Shown: positions 1 through 7,121 of the stretch, in pieces | How positions within the stretch are numbered: the first letter of the stretch is position 1 | Layout: each line of letters starts with the position of its first letter | Assembly (NCBI GenBank): GCA_021839365.1 | Contig: JAKCBB010000003.1 | Coordinates: forward strand, 1-30,620 | DNA: 30,620 bases | Reading direction: 5' to 3' | Source of the DNA: a bacterium | Lineage (GTDB): Bacteria; Patescibacteriota; Minisyncoccia; UBA6257; Colwellbacteraceae | Position numbers and translations under genes: made by a program | The notes under the pieces: model-generated | What the model was told of the DNA's origin: nothing | The model's input: the letters and a program-made list of their open reading frames with translations, nothing else | Database searches by the model: none

Positions 1-1273
1 TCCAGGAGAGGACGTCCTCGTTCGGGGACGGAGGCTGCGGGACGCAGGCGAGGTTGCCGGGATCGAAACTCTTTCCGTTTACCGTGAAGCTGTTGATTGT
101 TATGTCGTTGCCTGTGCGGGTTGGAGGAGGTGTGGGAGTTGGATTGGTCGGGCCGCTTGAAGAAGGAGCACAGGCCGTGGTACAGCTGTTGTTATCGGGG
201 TAGCATACTCCGGTCGTTTCGCCGGGGAAGTATTTATTAAGGTTGGCTTCGCACGCCGAGGCGGAGGCGTACAGGTTAGAGGTCTCCGTGCAGGAGCCTG
301 TCGGATTGTTTGTTGTTTTGCAATAATAGTAGCTTTGTCCGGAAGGAGGAGAGGGAGGGTTCGGAGGAATCGTCGGGTTGGGGTTGGGTTGCGGCTGGAT
401 GACGGAACAGGCCTGGTTGCTGGAGTAGGCGTCGGGGTGGGTTGCGAGATACGGAGAATACACATAACCGTTTTGCTGATACCAAGACTGGGGTTCGTTT
501 ATTCCCGAAACTATCGTAGAGCCTGAAGGGCACTGGCCATAGTCGTAAGGAGAAGCGGGAGACGGGACTCCCGGATAAGAACTTATGATATACGAGGCGG
601 CCGATCCTGCTCCGACGTTGACGGCCTTGCCGTTTTCTACGGCGCAGCAGGTTTTGTACGGCAGAGAGTTCGTCTGGTTGTTCGTACAGGAGGCCGGATA
701 GAGAGGAGATGGAGACTGCGATGTATCGTACCTGTCGACTGTGGCATAGACAGTGGAGAATTGAGAGAATTGGGAGAAGCAGGTACTAGGTACGCCACCG
801 CTATCCCATCCAGCAGAATAACCGCAATCACTAGGAGTACTCGTAGTAGTATACACCTGCGATGCGTAACACTCCCCCACGTTGTACTGACCCCAGGGAC
901 TGGTGTACTGATCCGCGGCATTTACAAGAGAAGGATCGATGTTCGCGCAGCCTCCTGTGGAACCCGGTATGCTGCATGAGCCTCCGGTGTTCTGAGAAGA
1001 TCCGTTGTAGCAGGAGTAGACCCAGTCGCTTGGGCCGGAACTTTGGGGAGGAGCCCAGCTGTTCCAGTAGGTGAGGTAATAACCGTTAGCTGGGGTTATT
1101 CCGGATGGCGTTTGAGAAGTGGAGCAGTAGTTATTTGCCGTCTGACCTATGCACGTTTCATCTTTTCCGTTCCAGACGCAGTCCTGGGCTAGAACTTTGC
1201 TCGTGGAAACAAAGAAGGAAGATGCCGAAGCTAACAATACGAACACGGAGAAAAATACTGCGGACTTTCTCAT
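1..1273 (-). CDS. Secreted cysteine-rich protein, 3' end beyond window
   Basis: The frame stays open from an ATG at 1273 to the left edge (424 codons), so the gene is partial at its C-terminus. Residues 1-29 form a typical signal peptide: MRK, a hydrophobic core, then cleavage probably after VLA, before QD. The exported part is rich in Ser, Thr, Gly, Tyr and Asn and holds about 21 cysteines, often in short WNS/YSC/CSTT-like contexts, which suggests disulfide-bonded extracellular modules. Two proline-rich linkers (about residues 290-305 and 385-395, PTPTPPPT-like) separate them. A possible Ig-like or fibronectin-like module begins near the window edge (NDITINSFTVNGKSF). No family was recognised. 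A TAAAAT box lies 8 nt before the start and no Shine-Dalgarno is visible. Surface or secreted role is inferred; coding status is well supported by the long open frame and signal peptide. Confidence 0.8.
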   Translation of the reverse strand, partial: MRKSAVFFSVFVLLASASSFFVSTSKVLAQDCVWNGKDETCIGQTANNYCSTSQTPSGITPANGYYLTYWNSWAPPQSSGPSDWVYSCYNGSSQNTGGSCSIPGSTGGCANIDPSLVNAADQYTSPWGQYNVGECYASQVYTTTSTPSDCGYSAGWDSGGVPSTCFSQFSQFSTVYATVDRYDTSQSPSPLYPASCTNNQTNSLPYKTCCAVENGKAVNVGAGSAASYIISSYPGVPSPASPYDYGQCPSGSTIVSGINEPQSWYQQNGYVYSPYLATHPDAYSSNQACSVIQPQPNPNPTIPPNPPSPPSGQSYYYCKTTNNPTGSCTETSNLYASASACEANLNKYFPGETTGVCYPDNNSCTTACAPSSSGPTNPTPTPPPTRTGNDITINSFTVNGKSFDPGNLACVPQPPSPNEDVLSW

Positions 1274-1327
1274 TTTCTCATATTTTACACCATTTAGCCT
1301 TGTTAATATATACGAGTTGGCACGAAG

Positions 1328-1358
1328 AAAGGGGTTCGTCTAAGAGACGAACCCCTTT
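1328..1358 (-). terminator. Hairpin terminator after the 1380-2243 gene
   Basis: A perfect 14-bp stem (arms 1328-1341 and 1345-1358) with a 3-nt loop lies 21 bases past the stop codon of the minus-strand gene. The trailing U-tract is short (TTTCTT), so termination strength is uncertain. It lies between two genes on the same strand and separates their transcripts. Confidence 0.7.
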
Positions 1359-1379
1359 GAGTTGGCGCCGGTTGGCGCG

Positions 1380-2243
1380 CTACTTTGAGAGGAAGGATCC
1401 CATGTAGGAGGAGGATTTGCCAGTGACTATGAAGTTGTAGCCCTGTGGGAGGTCTTTTGACACGATGTATCCGTTCGTTGGCGTCACGGTGCCTACGATT
1501 TCACCTTGCTTGTACGTGTGATTCCCCTGCTCCGGAGGAGCTAGGACGAAGTTCCACTTGCCGAGCAAGGAGAACCAGTAGGAATTTCCGTTACTTCCGA
1601 CGAACGTTGCGGTTGGAAGCGGAGAACCGTTTGAGTTGTTCGCCGACAGGAAGATCGAGCCATCCTTGAGAGTCCAGAACTTCCCTGTCGTAGGGGCGAA
1701 GATAGTGGCCCCGCTGGAAGGAAGCCGAAACGCAACCGCGGTTCCTGATGGGTTGGCAATCATGTTTGCTTCCTTGCATACCTCCTCGGTGAAGAGGAGG
1801 CAGGGGCCGGGGGTAGGTTTGGTTACCTCGTAGACGGCCTGGTTTACGGCTTCAGGGATAAGTTTATTTGGTTTGATAAGAAGAGGAAGGTTTTTGGTTA
1901 ACGGCTGGTACTTCGTCGCGGAGACGAACAGGGGGAGGGAGAGATATGCGAGGACGATGAGGGAGGCGATGGATATTACAAGGATTTTTTGCTTTCTTTT
2001 GGAGGAGTTCTTCCTTTTTTCCTTTGTTTCGGTTGCCCGTCTCGTTTCCGTTTCTTTCTCCGACCCTATTCTTTGGATATCGTCTCCATACTTATGCTTG
2101 AACTCCGTGCGGAGTTCCGAGACCTGGCTGTTGTCGAGGTTGTAGGCAACTTTTACCATGCGATCGGCTACGTTGTCGGGAGTTCCTTTTTTGAGTTCCT
2201 CAAGAAGGAACCCGTACATAGAGTCGTAGTCGTGCTCGGTCAT
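1380..2243 (-). CDS. Single-pass membrane protein with possible degenerate M23/lipoyl-like outer domain
   Basis: The protein has 287 aa. Residues 1-80 are charged and cytoplasmic, with a Lys/Arg/Glu-rich stretch (60-85). One membrane helix spans about 87-108 and the rest lies outside. The outer part contains two short beta-rich motifs, ATIFAPTTGKFW and YKQGEIVGTVTP. They resemble the flap strands of M23/LytM or biotinyl-lipoyl-like folds, but no zinc-ligand HxxxD or HxH pair is visible, so peptidase activity is unlikely. This fold suggestion is inference. Two cysteines (CLLFTEEVC) could form a disulfide. TATACT ends 6 nt before the ATG, with no Shine-Dalgarno, suggesting a leaderless message. 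A terminator hairpin follows. Function is unknown. Confidence 0.8.
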   Translation of the reverse strand: MTEHDYDSMYGFLLEELKKGTPDNVADRMVKVAYNLDNSQVSELRTEFKHKYGDDIQRIGSEKETETRRATETKEKRKNSSKRKQKILVISIASLIVLAYLSLPLFVSATKYQPLTKNLPLLIKPNKLIPEAVNQAVYEVTKPTPGPCLLFTEEVCKEANMIANPSGTAVAFRLPSSGATIFAPTTGKFWTLKDGSIFLSANNSNGSPLPTATFVGSNGNSYWFSLLGKWNFVLAPPEQGNHTYKQGEIVGTVTPTNGYIVSKDLPQGYNFIVTGKSSSYMGSFLSK

Positions 2244-2249
2244 GGTTAC

Positions 2250-2258
2250 AGTATATAT
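2250..2258 (-). promoter_or_regulatory. -10 element of a probable leaderless promoter for the 1380-2243 gene
   Basis: The minus strand reads TGATATATACT immediately upstream of the gene. TATACT (2250-2255) ends 6 nt before ATG, or alternatively TATATA preceded by an extended TGn ends 8 nt before it. A start site 6-8 nt downstream of the -10 would fall at the start codon. No convincing -35 was seen. Confidence 0.5.
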
Positions 2259-2286
2259 CAGGATTACCTCGGGAAGAAGACAAAGA

Positions 2287-2315
2287 GAGCCTGTATCCAG
2301 TGTGGATACAGGCTC
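2287..2315 (-). terminator. Intrinsic terminator of the 2343-2924 gene
   Basis: A perfect 12-bp stem (2287-2298 with 2304-2315) and a 5-nt loop are followed on the minus strand by the pyrimidine-rich run TCTCTTTGTCTTCTT. It lies 27 nt beyond the stop codon. A near copy occurs at 3693-3720. Confidence 0.8.
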
Positions 2316-2362
2316 TGTCGATACTCAAGGAAAGGTTGCGCGTCAGTTGCCGTCGGATTTGG
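2305..2362. repeat. 58-bp direct repeat, copy 1 (gene 3' end plus terminator arm)
   Basis: This copy matches 3710-3767 at 57 of 58 positions; the only difference is G at 2346 versus A at 3751. It covers the last codons of the 2343-2924 gene (reading KSDGN-stop), the space after the stop, and the distal arm of its terminator. Similarity continues more loosely through the other terminator arm. Confidence 0.9.
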
Positions 2363-2924
2363 CGGGAGGCTGGTTGAGGACGGTTACGGTTTTCTTCAGG
2401 ACTCTTATATTCATGCCCTGGTGGTCGTCCGTATGAACCATGAGGAAATCCCTAAGGATCTCCTCCTGCTTCTCTGAGACGGGAAGACCGAGGAGCTTGC
2501 GGGATTGGATGTAGTACGGCTCTGTGCTTGCGGGGTCGACTTTGTCCCGATCTTGGATCGGGATGGGCTGACCCTCTACCCAGGGAATCCGCTCGACGGC
2601 GTTTTTCCCCGTCGCGCTGTCGACGAAGAACCTTGAAGATTCCAGCTCATAGTATCCCCTGCTACCGTCCGGAGCTGTTTTGTCGGGGTTCCATCTGAGC
2701 GAGACGTAGTATCCATTACCGTCCGAGGCATTAAACGCCATGGTGATGTCCTCAACGCCGCTGCCATCCGGATCCGATGGAAGTATCTGACCTTCTCCGT
2801 TTATGTTCATGAGCACGTACGCCGTTATGCCGAACCTGGCGAGCTGGTCGCCTACGGCATCAACGTGGTTCATGCCCCATTTGTCTCGGTCCAGATATCT
2901 TGGTGTCGGTTTGTTGCTGTCCAT
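2343..2924 (-). CDS. Hypothetical soluble protein, GC-rich
   Basis: The protein has 193 aa, is acidic, has no signal peptide or membrane helix, and belongs to no family I recognise. The central part (residues 60-110) alternates beta-type segments with Asp/Gly turns (DPDGSGVED, NASDGNGYYVSLRW), suggesting a compact beta-rich domain. The C-terminal part (135-185) is more helical. It has no cysteine. Upstream, GGAT lies within 20 nt of the ATG, a weak ribosome site. Its base composition is visibly GC-richer than the next gene upstream (2967-3671). Its last five codons and terminator are duplicated 1.4 kb away at 3710-3767. Coding potential is supported by length, composition and the terminator just beyond the stop; function is unknown. 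Confidence 0.75.
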   Translation of the reverse strand: MDSNKPTPRYLDRDKWGMNHVDAVGDQLARFGITAYVLMNINGEGQILPSDPDGSGVEDITMAFNASDGNGYYVSLRWNPDKTAPDGSRGYYELESSRFFVDSATGKNAVERIPWVEGQPIPIQDRDKVDPASTEPYYIQSRKLLGLPVSEKQEEILRDFLMVHTDDHQGMNIRVLKKTVTVLNQPPAKSDGN

Positions 2925-2966
2925 GGTTTTTCATCCAGCATCCTTTTACCGCCTCAGCGTTGTTCT

Positions 2967-3671
2967 TTATCTAAAAATACTCAGCGAAACAGCGTTAAGA
3001 TCGGGTTTTAAAATGGTCATATTTTCATAAAGTTTATAGGAATAAGAGACGATAAGTGGGGAAATAAATACATTAAACACAGATAATGGAATAAGATAAA
3101 GCTGCTTACCAAATAAATGTATTGAAAGCTCGTAAGCAACCACAATTAAGATAAGCCACGGCAATATTCTCCCAAAGATTGGCCACCAATAACCGCGTAC
3201 ATACTCGCGGCTCTGTGCTATAACGGTTACGTCTCGTCTGTCCTCAACCACAAATATATAGACATAAAACATAAACCATACATATAGAATAAGAGCAGGA
3301 ACGATAAACGCAATCACCCCTAAGACAAGCATCACAAATATTAATACAACTATCAATAGTAGGGGCCAAAACGATCTTAAAGCGTACCTATATGATTCTA
3401 TAAAACCGGCATTTTTATATATCGAGAAAACCATAGCAACACTTCCTAGGGCGTTTACAAGTGAAACGAAAAACAACGGGAGAACTGACGGTTGCGTAAA
3501 TACAAAATCTATTATTCTGAATAATACTACCGGTACGATAATAATACTAAAGAGCGCCCAAAATCGCTTTCTATATATACCCCATGCTCCTTTAAAGAGC
3601 TCGCCGATCGGGTCGAGTTTGCCTTTGTTTCTAGCAACTTGATCCATGCCTTTACATAGTGTATCAAGCAT
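2967..3671 (-). CDS. Multipass membrane protein, GPDPase-membrane-domain/DUF975-like
   Basis: The protein has 234 aa and about six hydrophobic segments: roughly 38-58, 62-85, 98-120, 122-145, 163-185 and 195-215. The opening LFKGAWGIYRKRFWALF and the later YVRGYWWPIF are the amphipathic segments seen before helices in the membrane domain of glycerophosphodiester phosphodiesterase and related uncharacterised families. No catalytic domain is attached. The gene is conspicuously AT-rich compared with the genes on both sides and is bracketed by the 58-bp direct repeat, so it may have been acquired. ATG at 3671 has no clear Shine-Dalgarno; MDQVARNKG at residue 9 is an alternative start. Transport or lipid-related roles are only guesses. 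Confidence 0.75.
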   Translation of the reverse strand: MLDTLCKGMDQVARNKGKLDPIGELFKGAWGIYRKRFWALFSIIIVPVVLFRIIDFVFTQPSVLPLFFVSLVNALGSVAMVFSIYKNAGFIESYRYALRSFWPLLLIVVLIFVMLVLGVIAFIVPALILYVWFMFYVYIFVVEDRRDVTVIAQSREYVRGYWWPIFGRILPWLILIVVAYELSIHLFGKQLYLIPLSVFNVFISPLIVSYSYKLYENMTILKPDLNAVSLSIFR

Positions 3672-3692
3672 TTCACACTAGAACAATAAAAG

Positions 3693-3720
3693 GAGCCTCT
3701 ATCTGTAGAGATACAGGCTC
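3693..3720 (-). terminator. Terminator hairpin, duplicated copy
   Basis: A 12-bp stem with one C-C mismatch (3693-3704 with 3709-3720) and a 4-nt loop is followed on the minus strand by CCTTTTATT. It belongs to the second copy of the repeated gene end and has no intact gene directly upstream of it, so it looks like an orphan. It sits just before the start of the 2967-3671 gene. Confidence 0.65.
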
Positions 3721-3767
3721 TGTCGATACTCAAGGAAAGGTTGCGCGTCAATTGCCGTCGGATTTGG
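3710..3767. repeat. 58-bp direct repeat, copy 2 (orphan gene tail)
   Basis: This second copy still encodes KSDGN-stop (3748-3765 on the minus strand), but the sequence upstream is unrelated to the 2343-2924 gene and soon reaches the terminator of the gene at 3851. It is therefore a detached 3' end. The two copies enclose 1347 bp that hold most of the 2343-2924 gene and the whole AT-rich membrane gene. Confidence 0.9.
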
Positions 3768-3790
3768 AACTCGAGGTTTTTAGAAATGGA

Positions 3791-3816
3791 AGAGCGAACC
3801 ATCCTTGGTTCGCTCT
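3791..3816 (-). terminator. Intrinsic terminator after the 3851-4309 gene
   Basis: A perfect 11-bp stem (3791-3801 with 3806-3816) with loop TCCT lies 34 nt after the stop codon. The minus-strand tail is TCCATTTCT, a weak U-tract. Confidence 0.7.
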
Positions 3817-3850
3817 TGGGCAGTTTAAAGGCTTGCCGTGGTCTTGCCCG

Positions 3851-4309
3851 TTAGGCTACGCGGAGAAGATAGGCCAACCACCCCGCGACGGCTACGAGAA
3901 CCGGGTAGATCACGCCGCTCATCCCGAAGAGCGGCGTGACACCCGTGCAATCACCCATGACGGGCAGTAGAGCCCAGTCGAAGATCTGAAGGATTGCGAA
4001 AAGCGACATTCCAGAAACCACGACTAGAGCTTCGCCGGTCAGACGATGAGACGCGGAAGCTTGCCTGCGCAGGTAGTAGCCTAGAACGGCCACGCCCGCA
4101 GTGAAGACCACGTAGACAGCGGGGTTCCCGGTGAAGAGCGGGTTCCAAGTCTGACACCCACTCTTGAACGCCTGGACTGGCGTCATGGAAACCGGACTCA
4201 GAATCCCGGCTACCTCAAGAGCGACCAATAAAGCCGCTCCTGCGAGCCACGTCAATACCTCAGCTGAAACCTTCTTGATGACCACCGCTGTGATTCCCCT
4301 TTCCGCCAC
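3851..4309 (-). CDS. Small four-helix membrane protein
   Basis: The protein has 152 aa from a GTG start, with four hydrophobic segments at about 18-40, 62-80, 92-112 and 128-148. A loop after helix 1 carries the first of two cysteines (SGCQTWNP); the second (MGDCTG) is after helix 3. Both loops probably face the same side and could form a disulfide. No family was recognised. GTG at 4309 has only a weak GAGG upstream; an internal GTG near 4282 has AAAGGGG in front and is a real alternative. A good promoter lies at 4385-4413 and a terminator follows the gene, so it is probably monocistronic. It is GC-rich, like the other accessory hypotheticals here. Confidence 0.7.
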   Translation of the reverse strand: MAERGITAVVIKKVSAEVLTWLAGAALLVALEVAGILSPVSMTPVQAFKSGCQTWNPLFTGNPAVYVVFTAGVAVLGYYLRRQASASHRLTGEALVVVSGMSLFAILQIFDWALLPVMGDCTGVTPLFGMSGVIYPVLVAVAGWLAYLLRVA

Positions 4310-4586
4310 CTCGTTCCGAGGCCGAGCGGATTTAGAAGCCAGATCCCATCTTTAGTTGTACAACGTACCGAAACTAGTGGCCGAAAGTTAACACAAAATC
4401 TGCTATGGGTCAAGCTGTGGATAGATGTCCGATTCCGAAGTACAACGCGTGTTATCTTGGGAGAGATGGTGGGTTGGGGGGCGGGGTGAGTTTATGAGTT
4501 AGTGCAACTTCTTAGGTCAGGGTGTCAAAACATGCTTAAAAATGTCTCTCATTTAGCTAATAAACCTAGGTGGGTTGTTTAATTTT
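4310..4586. other. Intergenic region with promoter and G-run
   Basis: No convincing gene is visible in these 277 bp. The left half holds the promoter of the 3851-4309 gene. Positions 4468-4486 form a plus-strand G-rich tract (GGTGGGTTGGGGGGCGGGG) that could fold as a G-quadruplex. The right half is AT-rich and follows the 4587-4853 gene on the minus strand. Confidence 0.5.
4385..4413 (-). promoter_or_regulatory. Promoter for the 3851-4309 gene
   Basis: The minus strand has TTGACC (4408-4413), a 17-nt spacer and TAACTT (4385-4390) preceded by TG, an extended -10. The predicted leader is 65-95 nt depending on the start codon chosen. Confidence 0.55.
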
Positions 4587-4853
4587 CTATATTCCCACCC
4601 AAATAACCCCGTGAAATAAAATTTCACGAGGTTCAAGACCGACCTGGGACGATGAATGGCATAAGCCATATACGTTCACTATTGTGGGGACCTGGCCAGC
4701 CGCTTTTCTGCGCTTATCCCGTTCCATCATCACAACAAGCAAACGCGCCCTAGCTTTCTCTGCTTCCTCTATAGAGATCGGGATACTGTCGGTTTCCCAC
4801 CTCTCCATAAGCGTATTGAGATTGCCGGCTGAACTGTTCTTCTTGTCGCTCAT
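4587..4853 (-). CDS. Small hypothetical protein
   Basis: The protein has 88 aa. The start is well supported: AAGGAG lies 8 nt before the ATG. Residues 1-55 are charged and helical (IEEAEKARARLLVVMMERDKRRKAAG), while the last 30 residues look less protein-like (LCHSSSQVGLEPREILFHGVIWVGI). Those last residues run through a terminator-like hairpin at 4607-4631, so the true C-terminus may have been changed by a frameshift, or the gene may simply overlap its terminator. No family was recognised and no membrane segment is present. Confidence 0.6.
   Translation of the reverse strand: MSDKKNSSAGNLNTLMERWETDSIPISIEEAEKARARLLVVMMERDKRRKAAGQVPTIVNVYGLCHSSSQVGLEPREILFHGVIWVGI
4607..4631 (-). terminator. 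Terminator-like hairpin overlapping the end of the 4587-4853 gene
   Basis: An 11-bp stem (4607-4617 with 4621-4631, one G-U pair as minus-strand RNA) with a 3-nt loop is followed by TTATTTGGG. It lies inside the annotated reading frame about 20 nt before the stop, an unusual position. Confidence 0.5.
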
Positions 4854-4979
4854 ATCGTCCGCTCCTTCCCTGCGGCAATTTAAAGACCGTGGGACACGAA
4901 AAGAATCAGATCAATGCCCACAATAATATCAAGAGTTGGATTTTATGTACAGAAACCCATTTTAAAATCCAGCAAAAAA

Positions 4980-5375
4980 TTAATCAATTAGTGACGCGAA
5001 TTTCTCTTTCGTATCTTTTGTCGGCGAAATATCGTGGATTTCTTCAGGAGTGATTTCGAGGAGACCCTTAACTTTTCTCTCGGGCAGGATTTCTTTTATC
5101 CATTCCTTTGCTTTATTAAAATCTTCTCCCTCGGTGCTGTATAACACGGTCCCCTTGATCTGGTAGCCCATCATCTCTTTCCAGCACGCGAGCGCGACGT
5201 TGTTGTTTCTAAGAAAATTATTTCTGGTCTTATCCATAAAATAATCAATAAGCCAAATTCTTCCGTCAACAACTTTTATGGAAGATACCGGAACGACATT
5301 TATGCCGTTCTCGCTCCACGTTGCGAGCGCTTTTGAATCAGCTGAAAGGATAAATTCTTCTATATGCCTATCCAT
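4980..5375 (-). CDS. Pyridoxamine 5'-phosphate oxidase-like flavin split-barrel protein
   Basis: The protein has 131 aa and resembles the small FMN-binding split-barrel family: KALATWSENGINVVPVSSIK (strands 1-2), VDGRIWLIDYFMDKTRNNFLRNNNVALACW (strands 3-4 with the conserved K-T-x2-N-L/F-x3-N pattern), then KGTVLYSTEGEDF and a C-terminal helix. Family members bind FMN or F420 and act on varied substrates, so the reaction cannot be assigned. The start lies 3 nt after the nrdA stop codon, so it is the last gene of the nrdB-nrdA operon. That position hints at a redox or flavin role linked to deoxynucleotide synthesis, for example cofactor maintenance, but this is inference. Confidence 0.8.
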   Translation of the reverse strand: MDRHIEEFILSADSKALATWSENGINVVPVSSIKVVDGRIWLIDYFMDKTRNNFLRNNNVALACWKEMMGYQIKGTVLYSTEGEDFNKAKEWIKEILPERKVKGLLEITPEEIHDISPTKDTKEKFASLID

Positions 5376-5378
5376 ATC

Positions 5379-7121
5379 TTATGCTTCGCATGAAACGCAA
5401 ACGTTTTCCGAGGAAATATGCACTGCGTTTTCTGTTTCGAGTTTTTTCTTAGAAGCTTCCAAAAGTTTTTTACGCCCGAACCGCTGGGCTGCGCTCATGC
5501 TGTGCTGATAGTACAGAGTCTTTACGCCTTTCTTCCATGCGTACAGATAGAGCGCGTTGAGCTCTTTGGCGGACATGTCGGGATCAATCATAAGATTAAG
5601 CGACTGCGACTGGTCTATATACTCCTGCCTGTCCGCGGCCTGATCCAAAACGGCCTTAGGATCTATCTCGCTAAAGGTCATAAAAACTTTCTTTTCGTGA
5701 TCAGTCAGACAATCTAAATGCTGTACCGATCCGTCATTATCTCGGATCGAATTCCATATCTCCGGAGTATTGCAACCCTTGAGTTTCAGCACGGATTCAA
5801 GCGTCGGATTTTTTATGGTGACCTTTATCTTATCCACGTCTTTGACAAAACAGTTGGACATCAATGGCTCTATGCTCTGCGAAACCTGGCCCAGGATGAA
5901 CGCCGAAGACGTCGTCGGGGCGAGCGCGATAAGCGTGGTATTGCGGCGCCCGTACCCCTTTAATACTTCCGGCTCGCCGTATTCTTTCGCCAGATTCTTC
6001 GATGCCTGATACGCCTTCCTGCGTATTAAAGCGAAGATTTCCTTATTAAGTGCGGCCGCTTCCTTGCTCTCGAAAGAAACATTGTTCTCCTGAAGAAAGG
6101 TGTGCCAACCCAGCACGCCGAGGCCTAACGCTCTGTGCTCTTTGGCGAATTTGTGAGCCCTGCTCATAAAATAGAACGCCGTCTCTTTCTGATGGTCGCC
6201 GGAATCCCGTAATTGCTCCAGCCGTTCTATAAAATCGGAAAGTACCGTATCCAAAAACATCGTAAGCGTCTCGACGGCATCGGTATCTTTCCACTCGTTG
6301 TAGTGTTTCAAATTAAGCGATGACAAGCAGCATACAAAGGACAACTCGTCGCTTGTCGGAAGACAAATCTCGGAACAAAGATTGCTTCCGTAGATTCTCA
6401 TATTTTTATCCTTATACACATCAACCGTGTTGTTATTAACCGTATCGGAGAAAAAAATATAAGGATATCCTATCTCCGTCCTGCGCTGGATAATCTTCGC
6501 CCAAATTTTCCTCTTTTCCTCATCCCCCGCCACCATAGAGTCAAGCCACTTGTCGGTCGCCGTGACGGCATATGTCGATTCCTGGATTGGGTGACCTTCT
6601 TTTCCTATTTCAAGGAATTCATTAATGTCTTTGTGTTCCACCGGCAGGTATGGCGCGAAGTGGCCGCGGCGCACGGAACCCTGGCTGACTATATTGATAA
6701 GTCCGTCAAATAATTCCATAAAGTGAACGGAGCCGGACGAGAACCCGTTGTCTTTAATCACCGCTCCGCGGGGCCTTAATGCTCCGAAGTATCCGGCAGT
6801 GCCGCCGCCGTATTTCGTCATCATGCCGACCTCCGCATGCGTGAATAATATGCGAGACATATCATCGGCGACATAGCTCGAAAAACAGCTGATAGGCAAT
6901 CCTCTCGAGAGTCCGTAATTAGACCATACGGGAGATGCCAAGGAATAAAACCCTCGTGACATGTAGTCATAAAACTTATCGGCAAATCCGGGCTTATTCA
7001 AAAACCTTTCCGCTATTATCGCGATCTCGCGGATGCGCTCTTCGGCGGAAACGCCCGGCAATAGATAGCCCTTGGAAAGAAATTTTCTGCTGTTTTCGTT
7101 CAACCAATAGATGTCCTTCAT
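5379..7121 (-). CDS. nrdA: Class I ribonucleotide reductase, catalytic (R1/alpha) subunit, lacking ATP-cone
   Basis: The protein has 580 aa, much shorter than the roughly 700-760 aa of common NrdA. It reduces ribonucleoside diphosphates to deoxy forms using a thiyl radical supplied by NrdB. Seen here: first redox Cys C79 (LPISCFSS), radical motif N247-L-C249-S-E251, partner Cys C264 (VCCLSSLNL), the phosphate-binding APTTSSAF loop (401-408), the radical-transfer tyrosines Y537-Y538 (TLYYQHS), and the C-terminal shuttle pair C575-V-S-C578. All essential residues are therefore present. The N-terminal ATP-cone that normally mediates dATP inhibition is absent; it is carried by NrdB next door. The start codon immediately follows the nrdB stop (TAA-ATG, no gap), implying translational coupling. 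Confidence 0.95.
   Translation of the reverse strand: MKDIYWLNENSRKFLSKGYLLPGVSAEERIREIAIIAERFLNKPGFADKFYDYMSRGFYSLASPVWSNYGLSRGLPISCFSSYVADDMSRILFTHAEVGMMTKYGGGTAGYFGALRPRGAVIKDNGFSSGSVHFMELFDGLINIVSQGSVRRGHFAPYLPVEHKDINEFLEIGKEGHPIQESTYAVTATDKWLDSMVAGDEEKRKIWAKIIQRRTEIGYPYIFFSDTVNNNTVDVYKDKNMRIYGSNLCSEICLPTSDELSFVCCLSSLNLKHYNEWKDTDAVETLTMFLDTVLSDFIERLEQLRDSGDHQKETAFYFMSRAHKFAKEHRALGLGVLGWHTFLQENNVSFESKEAAALNKEIFALIRRKAYQASKNLAKEYGEPEVLKGYGRRNTTLIALAPTTSSAFILGQVSQSIEPLMSNCFVKDVDKIKVTIKNPTLESVLKLKGCNTPEIWNSIRDNDGSVQHLDCLTDHEKKVFMTFSEIDPKAVLDQAADRQEYIDQSQSLNLMIDPDMSAKELNALYLYAWKKGVKTLYYQHSMSAAQRFGRKKLLEASKKKLETENAVHISSENVCVSCEA

Noticed and set aside
335..1074. Plus-strand ORFs in the first kilobase
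   Set aside because: They are shadows of the long minus-strand frame, which has a signal peptide and consistent composition.
3659..3970. Plus-strand ORF spanning the repeat and terminator hairpins
   Set aside because: It crosses two hairpin terminators and the orphan gene tail and has repetitive, non-protein-like residues.
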